10,972 nucleotides of DNA from SIG565 sp964607025 (GTDB taxonomy: Bacteria; Bacillota; Clostridia; Oscillospirales; Acutalibacteraceae): NCBI GenBank assembly GCA_964607025.1, contig CAZSIL010000036.1, forward strand, positions 1 to 10,972, written 5' to 3'. A model generated the notes under the pieces. That model had not been told where the DNA came from. It was given only the letters and a program-made list of their open reading frames with translations, and did no database searches. Positions 6,203 through 10,972 of this stretch are shown one piece after another. How positions within the stretch are numbered: position 1 is the stretch's first letter; each line of letters starts with the position of its first letter. The translations under genes were made by a program, and so were the position numbers.

Positions 6203-6475
6203 ATGAAAAAAGTATTTTTTTGGTTTGCGGTAATTGCTTTGAGTGCGTTGGTTGTTGTTTATGTATCGTGCTTATTTGCTGCATGGAACAATATTCCTGT
6301 CTGGCGGGTAATTGTAAGCATACTTTGTTGTATATTGAGCGTTATTGCGTTTATGGCATTGCTTTTTTCGTTACACATCAACAATATTTCAGAATTACTT
6401 AGCGGATTCAAATTTGAAATGTTGCAGATTGCTCTAATTTCTAGTCTTTTATCATTTGTAATTATCACGGTTTAA
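6203..6475 (+). CDS. Small three-helix membrane protein, probable immunity protein of the Rhs tip
   Basis: 90 residues from ATG 6203, which has AGGAG six bases upstream. An in-frame ATG at 6164 overlaps the toxin tip and has no ribosome binding site. Three hydrophobic helices are evident: about residues 4-27 (FFWFAVIALSALVVVYVSCL), 33-56 (VWRVIVSILCCILSVIAFMA), and 71-90 (EMLQIALISSLLSFVIITV). The loops are short and little else remains, so the protein sits in the cytoplasmic membrane. It begins 23 bases after the Rhs tip stop, the standard place for an immunity gene. A membrane immunity protein fits a toxin that attacks the membrane. I recognise no named family, so immunity function rests on position and topology. 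Confidence 0.65.
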   Translation: MKKVFFWFAVIALSALVVVYVSCLFAAWNNIPVWRVIVSILCCILSVIAFMALLFSLHINNISELLSGFKFEMLQIALISSLLSFVIITV

Positions 6476-6502
6476 TATTGTGACTAGTACTTTACGACTA
6501 TA

Positions 6503-6531
6503 GGAGACATGGGGACGGTTCTCTTGTCTCC
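6503..6531. repeat. REP-like palindrome GGAGACA...TGTCTCC
   Basis: GGAGACA (6503-6509) and TGTCTCC (6525-6531) are perfect 7-base arms around TGGGGACGGTTCTCT. The GC content is much higher than the surroundings. Short elements of this type, with GGGGACGGTTCTC between such arms, are scattered in many clostridial genomes and are often linked to Y1 (REP-type) transposases. That link is from memory of the motif, not tested here. Confidence 0.5.
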
Positions 6532-6560
6532 TGAACGAAACCGATTTTACCTCTTTCTTA

Positions 6561-6600
6561 AAAGGGCGGTAGGCGAAAGTCTACCGCTTTTTATTTTTTT
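6561..6600 (+). terminator. Intrinsic terminator after the immunity gene
   Basis: GCGGTAG (6566-6572) pairs with CTACCGC (6581-6587). The stem extends inward to a C-G-closed GAAA tetraloop (6575-6578) and outward through weaker pairs, and is followed by TTTTTATTTTTTT. It separates the orphan tip/immunity pair from the giant Rhs gene. Confidence 0.88.
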
Positions 6601-6624
6601 AATAAAATTTTAAAAAAATTTTTT

Positions 6625-6649
6625 AACCCTGACAAAAACTGTCAGGGTT
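6625..6649. promoter_or_regulatory. 25-bp palindrome, copy 3 (before the giant Rhs gene)
   Basis: AACCCTGACA (6625-6634), five bases, TGTCAGGGTT (6640-6649): a perfect palindrome with 10-bp arms, the best of the three copies. It covers the -35 box CTGTCA of the likely Rhs promoter and lies 65 bases before the start codon. It could also fold as a terminator hairpin, but a true terminator stands just upstream and the same sequence precedes two other units. Confidence 0.7.
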
Positions 6650-6714
6650 ATTTTTTATAATTAAAATGCAGCTGCAAAAAAACAATATATTTTTAAAAAA
6701 GAAAGGAAAAAATT

Positions 6715-9700
6715 ATGAAAAATGAAAAAATTGGTGCGGAAGAAATTTATCTTGCGCCCGAAACAATTTCGTCCGATGAGACACACAAAGAAAACGATGC
6801 ACTCATCGACAAGAAAACTGATGAGGAGATTGCTGAAACGGTTAAAACCGAACCTAAGAAAGCTTCCCGAATTAGTGAAATCCTTGACCTCAGAGAGAAG
6901 GACCGCAAGGTTTATCGAATGAGTGACGGATCGGAACAGGCGGTGTTTTATCCCGAGACTGTTCACGTGTTCGATGAGAACACAAATACTTTTGATGACG
7001 TAGATAATACTCTTGTCGAGGAAGAGGACGGCAGACATTTTGTATGCGGTAAGAATCACTTTATTGCTAAATTCAGTAAAGAAGAGGAAAATGATGAAAT
7101 CTTCTCGGTTGAGAGCGGTATGCACCGCGTTACAGTATCTGCAAAGAAAAACAGCAAGCAGAGAAACAAGGGTGTTGCACCCGAACTTTGCAAAAAGACC
7201 AGGGACGGTGCCGAAAGCTTTGATGTGCTTGTATTCGCAGACGTTCAGAATGGCTCTGACTATGAGTATTCCGTCACAGGCAACGGTGTTAAAGAAAATA
7301 TCGTTGTAAAGGACAAATCGGATATTTACCGATATCCGTTCGTTATTCGTAAGGAAAACGTTACGGTTGATTTTGACGAGGCTAATAAGCGTATAGGTTT
7401 CATCAGCAACGAGACGGGAGAAGAGGTTTTCTTTATTCCCGCCCCTTTTATGACAGATGAAAATGGCGAGGTTTCTACCGCGGTGTCTTACGAGGTTAAA
7501 AATACCGCAAACGGCGACATGATTCTTAATGTTGTAGCAGACAGTGAGTGGATGAACACAGAAGGACGCGCGTTCCCGGTTGTGATTGACCCTCAAATTC
7601 AGGTGAGCGGAAGCACAGCTATGACTACATACAGTTGGGAAGACGATAACCTTTGCACTGCTTCTTTGCACTCGATAGGTACAACCGAAAAAGCCGGCAT
7701 CTGCATTGCTAATCGTATGTATATGAGTTTCAATATGCCTACGCTTCCTCGAAATCCGAGAATTAAAAAGGCGGAGCTCAAATTCTATCAAGCCTCCTAT
7801 ACAGGTGAGGGCGGAGAATGTTCTAATTTCGGTCTTTACCGTGTGAACGATGAAATCAGCACGGGTGAATATACACCTGTACATAGTTCTGATTTGATAG
7901 ATTTTGCGAATATACAAACCACCTCTGAAGATGGTGAGGTTGTAAGCTATACATTCGACGTAACCACACTTGTAGATATGGTGAATAAGGGTGAGACAAG
8001 CATCAATAATCTTGTTCTCAAGATGACGGATGAGACACTCAAATCTTACAGCAATATCGTACTCTACGGCAGTTCTTACGGCGGTGCTTATGCACCTCAG
8101 TTTATCATTACCTACGAATCGAACTACGGTGTAAATACCTCATATCGTACACATACTCATGAGCTCGGCAGATTCGGTCAGGGAAGTGTTGACCTTCAGT
8201 GCGGAAACTTGATGTTTGAGTCTGAAGACTTTGCTTGGGCAGGTAACCGTATGCCTGTTACAATCAAGCATCTTTATAACAGTGCGTTGCTTAGTTATCA
8301 GTATACCGCTAACAGCAGTATCAAGCTTCCTGTTGCTGATTTTTCTGCAATGAATATAGGTAACGGTTTTAAGCTTAACATTATGCAGAGTATGGTATAT
8401 GTTGATGAACTGCCTGTAGAATGGACTGCTAAAGAATTAGAAAACGAAAAAATGCGCTTTGACGGCTATATCTTTACGGGCGAGAATGGTGAAGAAACCT
8501 ATTTCAAGATGAATCCCGAACAGGTAGTAGACGTGAGTGATTCTGAGAGCTACAACCTTTATGCAGACGTGGATGGCGGTGATATGCTGTACGATCCCCA
8601 GCAGCGCACGCTGAAGCAGGGCGAGGATGTTTATCTGTTTGACGATATAGGAAGACTTACTAAGGTGACTGATTCGTCAGGCAACCATATGGATATTACC
8701 TATACCGATAACAAAATTACATCAGTTACTGACGGTGCGGGTCGTGACTTCTGGTTTGCTTATAGCACAGACGGTTTCCTTACCTCTATAACTGCGCCCG
8801 ACGGAAGCAAGATTTTATATACTTATTCCGATAACCTGCTCAGCACAATTACTTATCCCGACGGTAAGAAGGCGTCTATTACCTACAGCGCTAGTAAACC
8901 CAAAACGGTGTTGTTGCTTGACGAGGAGGATAACAGCGTGTACAAGGTAGTATATGCATTTATTGGCTCCCGTGTTTCAAGCATGAAAGAGTACGGATCA
9001 GATGGTTCTATAGGCGTAAGCTCCAGCTATTCTTATTCAGTAGCATCGGGCAGAACTATTGTGAATACTGCCGAGCAGAAGGACGTCGACGAGGGCGAAA
9101 CTGCCAATAACATAATTAAAACTGTTTATACCTTTGATGATGATGGCAATATCGTCAGCGAATACGTTTATTCTGAGGATACCGGAAACACCGGTGTAGA
9201 AGGTGGGGGAAGCGGTATTCATCCCTATTCGAGTGACGGTGGTGTGGGTGTTGTGAGCAATATCAACAACCTCATTACCGACCACAACTTCGAGTCTCTT
9301 GATACGTGGTCGGCTATGACGGGCAACAGCGAGGATTTTGAGTTCAATACGTTTGAAAAAGAATCCCGCGTAAAGTTCGGCACTAAGGTTTTACGTATGC
9401 AAAGCGTTCAGGAAAACTCCACTGAAAACGGCATTTATCAGGCGACTGATACGCTTCCTGCTGGTCAGTACACGTTCTCGGTATATATGTCTGTAGTATC
9501 CTCTTTCGAGGGTACTGATGCGGGTGCGTTTATCCGTGTTATCGATGACTCGGGCAATATTCTTGGTGTCAGTGAATTTCTTTCCAAGTATGATAGCGAA
9601 TATACCAGACTTATCGTTCCTTTTGAACTTGCCGAAGCCAAGAGCGTTCAGGTGCAGATTCTTGTAAATGGTAAGGGCACAGTATATGTCGATGCCGCAC

Positions 9701-10972
9701 AGCTTGAAAACAATCCCTATGCAAACGCATACAATATGCTTGAAAACGGCAACTTTGAGAGAGAATCTTATGGTTGGAGCGAATTCTGCGAGCCTGTATT
9801 TTCTACCGATACTAAGTTTAATATGAGCCGTTCGCTTATGATGACAGGCGACCTTGAAACTGTTAATTGGATGTCTCAGGAGGTAGAGGTTAAGCACAGC
9901 CGCTCGACCCGAGAAACCTTTACACTTTCAGGTTGGGCAAAGGGATATGGTTTGCCGACCCATAAGCGCTACAACACAGAAACTCCTACTTTCAGACTTC
10001 GTGCAGAAATTAAATATTACGATACAACGTATAAGGAATACGGAACCGAGAAATTCAACGCTGACTTCTCGCCTTGTACTGAGGAATGGCAGTTTGCATC
10101 GATTCAGTTCTCAAAAAGCAAGTATAGAACTGTTAAAAATATTACCGTATATTGTGACTACTCGTATAACAGCGGTACAGTTTACTTTGATGATATTCAG
10201 CTTGTCCGCAACAGTATTGAAACCTATCTTCCTGCAACGGATTTTGCCTCTGAAACAGATGACGAAGTGAACGTAACAGAGGAAGTATCAGAAGAAACCA
10301 CAGATACCACTCCTACTTTTGAGGAGGTGAAGGATGCCTTTGGTAATGCTCTTACCGAAACTACCTTTACCGACGGCGAATTTGGTACTATCTACCGTGC
10401 ATTTGGATTTACTCCCGATTGCAACGGCGCCGAAAATGCAGGTAACGACCTTATAAGCGAGACCGATTCAAGAGGTAATATTACTACATATACTGTTGAT
10501 GAGGAAACTTCTCGCAATGAAGAGATAACCGACCGCTGCGGCAACAAGACTGCATATGAGTATGATGCTACGGGTAAAACTACCAAGGTTACAAGCAAGG
10601 ATGCTGACGGTACCGAGCTTGCCAACGTTTCCTACACCTATGATGCATTTGATAATATGACCGAAATCGTTCGTGGCGACGGTATGAAGTATGTCCTTGC
10701 ATACAACCAGTTCCACAACCTTGAATCTATCGGTGTTGATGGCAAGGACGAAAAACTTGTTAAGTACACCTACAAGAACGGTAACGGCCGTCTTAAGCAG
10801 ATGACTTACGCTAACGGCGATATTATGAAAGCTACCTATAACAGTGTAGGTCAGATGATTGCAGAAAAGTGGTATAACTCTTCGGATGAACTCACCGCTC
10901 ATTACAAATATGTCTATGACGGACAGGGTAATATCGTTCGTTCTATTGACATTTTGGCTCTTAAAGAGTATA
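6715..10972 (+). CDS. Giant Rhs/YD-repeat protein, 3' end outside the window
   Basis: ATG 6715 is preceded by GAAAGGAAAA, and the frame stays open to the window end (1,419 codons, incomplete). The N-terminus is charged and has no signal peptide. Visible order: an N-terminal module (67-290) closing with AFPVVIDPQI, typical for clostridial YD-repeat proteins; a DNRLRE domain (about 296-470); the Rhs entry motif DLQCGNLMFESEDFAWAGNR (493-512) with LYNS; YD repeats such as FDDIGRLTKVTDSSGNHMDI (from about 640 to 740); two carbohydrate-binding-like beta-sandwich modules beginning NLITDHNFESLDTWS (853) and NMLENGNFERESYGWSEF (1008); and a second YD block from about 1208 (TDSRGNITTY, YDATGKTTKV, YDAFDNMTEIV). 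Rhs proteins form a hollow shell around a C-terminal toxin; the toxin end lies beyond the window. The gene is less AT-rich than its neighbours, suggesting separate ancestry. It has its own promoter with palindrome copy 3. How it leaves the cell is not evident. Confidence 0.95.
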   Translation, partial: MKNEKIGAEEIYLAPETISSDETHKENDALIDKKTDEEIAETVKTEPKKASRISEILDLREKDRKVYRMSDGSEQAVFYPETVHVFDENTNTFDDVDNTLVEEEDGRHFVCGKNHFIAKFSKEEENDEIFSVESGMHRVTVSAKKNSKQRNKGVAPELCKKTRDGAESFDVLVFADVQNGSDYEYSVTGNGVKENIVVKDKSDIYRYPFVIRKENVTVDFDEANKRIGFISNETGEEVFFIPAPFMTDENGEVSTAVSYEVKNTANGDMILNVVADSEWMNTEGRAFPVVIDPQIQVSGSTAMTTYSWEDDNLCTASLHSIGTTEKAGICIANRMYMSFNMPTLPRNPRIKKAELKFYQASYTGEGGECSNFGLYRVNDEISTGEYTPVHSSDLIDFANIQTTSEDGEVVSYTFDVTTLVDMVNKGETSINNLVLKMTDETLKSYSNIVLYGSSYGGAYAPQFIITYESNYGVNTSYRTHTHELGRFGQGSVDLQCGNLMFESEDFAWAGNRMPVTIKHLYNSALLSYQYTANSSIKLPVADFSAMNIGNGFKLNIMQSMVYVDELPVEWTAKELENEKMRFDGYIFTGENGEETYFKMNPEQVVDVSDSESYNLYADVDGGDMLYDPQQRTLKQGEDVYLFDDIGRLTKVTDSSGNHMDITYTDNKITSVTDGAGRDFWFAYSTDGFLTSITAPDGSKILYTYSDNLLSTITYPDGKKASITYSASKPKTVLLLDEEDNSVYKVVYAFIGSRVSSMKEYGSDGSIGVSSSYSYSVASGRTIVNTAEQKDVDEGETANNIIKTVYTFDDDGNIVSEYVYSEDTGNTGVEGGGSGIHPYSSDGGVGVVSNINNLITDHNFESLDTWSAMTGNSEDFEFNTFEKESRVKFGTKVLRMQSVQENSTENGIYQATDTLPAGQYTFSVYMSVVSSFEGTDAGAFIRVIDDSGNILGVSEFLSKYDSEYTRLIVPFELAEAKSVQVQILVNGKGTVYVDAAQLENNPYANAYNMLENGNFERESYGWSEFCEPVFSTDTKFNMSRSLMMTGDLETVNWMSQEVEVKHSRSTRETFTLSGWAKGYGLPTHKRYNTETPTFRLRAEIKYYDTTYKEYGTEKFNADFSPCTEEWQFASIQFSKSKYRTVKNITVYCDYSYNSGTVYFDDIQLVRNSIETYLPATDFASETDDEVNVTEEVSEETTDTTPTFEEVKDAFGNALTETTFTDGEFGTIYRAFGFTPDCNGAENAGNDLISETDSRGNITTYTVDEETSRNEEITDRCGNKTAYEYDATGKTTKVTSKDADGTELANVSYTYDAFDNMTEIVRGDGMKYVLAYNQFHNLESIGVDGKDEKLVKYTYKNGNGRLKQMTYANGDIMKATYNSVGQMIAEKWYNSSDELTAHYKYVYDGQGNIVRSIDILALKEY

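Larger units (their letters stand above)
6476..6714. promoter_or_regulatory. Region between immunity gene and giant Rhs gene
   Basis: These 239 bases hold, in order, a REP-like palindrome (6503-6531), a strong terminator (6561-6600), an AT-rich tract, palindrome copy 3 (6625-6649), and a promoter: CTGTCA (6639-6644), 17 bp, TAAAAT (6662-6667). GCAGCTGC (6668-6675) lies at the likely start of transcription, and the ribosome binding site GAAAGGAAAA (6701-6710) follows. No ORF of note is present. Confidence 0.6.

Noticed and set aside
6164..6475. A longer form of the membrane protein starting at ATG 6164
   Set aside because: It would overlap the Rhs tip and has no ribosome binding site, whereas ATG 6203 has AGGAG at 6 bases.
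6625..6649. The palindrome copies as simple intrinsic terminators
   Set aside because: Copy 3 is followed by T's and could terminate, but copies 1 and 3 sit directly behind other strong terminators, copy 1 lacks a T-run, and the sequence and 5-base spacer are conserved, which a terminator would not need.
1963..6649. The three 25-bp palindromes as recombination sites of the serine recombinase
   Set aside because: They overlap promoter elements at fixed positions, and large serine recombinases normally act on two different, non-identical att sites; the operator reading explains the positions better.
3674..6649. A CRISPR array made of the recurring palindromes
   Set aside because: Only three copies, spaced about 1.7 and 3 kb apart with genes between them; no regular spacers and no cas gene.
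6661..7917. A 418-codon open frame on the minus strand
   Set aside because: It lies antisense to the giant Rhs gene, whose Rhs and DNRLRE motifs are clear on the plus strand; its translation is Cys/Phe/Arg-rich without any recognisable domain, and it has no sensible gene context.
9391..10902. Minus-strand open frames of 168 and 144 codons
   Set aside because: Both are antisense shadows of the Rhs coding sequence and show no domain and no supporting ribosome binding site.

Overview
The window looks like an accessory region of a low-GC Firmicute, most likely a gut-type clostridium (Clostridia, Oscillospiraceae/Lachnospiraceae-like). The reasons are AT-rich intergenic DNA, strong AGGAGG-type ribosome binding sites, a Tn4451/TnpX-like large serine recombinase, a DNRLRE-domain protein and a very large Rhs/YD-repeat protein of the kind seen in these bacteria. 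The species cannot be named from the sequence.

Layout. Positions 1-368 hold gene remnants, including a Nudix hydrolase fragment with a broken Nudix box. A bidirectional hairpin terminator (352-380) separates it from an AraC-family regulator on the minus strand (383-1333). A 352-base divergent intergenic region follows, with three TTRGAAAC direct repeats. On the plus strand come a 57-residue zinc-ribbon microprotein (1686-1859), a terminator, a small HTH regulator (2024-2386), a possible 36-residue ORF, and a stand-alone DNRLRE-type protein (2497-3630). A 43-residue ORF and a 532-residue serine recombinase follow (3748-5495), with a terminator. Then comes an orphan Rhs C-terminal tip with no start (5637-6179) and a 90-residue three-helix membrane protein that looks like its immunity partner (6203-6475). 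After a REP-like palindrome and another terminator, a huge Rhs gene starts at 6715 and runs off the right edge (more than 1,419 codons). It is visibly less AT-rich than its neighbours.

How it may work together. A 25-bp palindrome, AACMCTGAYA-N5-TGTCAGRGTT, occurs exactly three times: before the HTH regulator, before the small ORF/recombinase pair, and before the giant Rhs gene. In the last two copies its right arm supplies a plausible -35 box, 17 bp from a -10-like hexamer. The simplest reading is a local regulon in which the small HTH protein controls itself and its DNRLRE partner, the recombinase and the Rhs effector. The orphan tip and immunity pair, lying between the recombinase gene and the active Rhs gene, suggests repeated replacement of Rhs toxin ends at this site. 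The regulon and the tip-exchange idea are inferences; the palindromes, gene order and Rhs tip homology are visible in the sequence.
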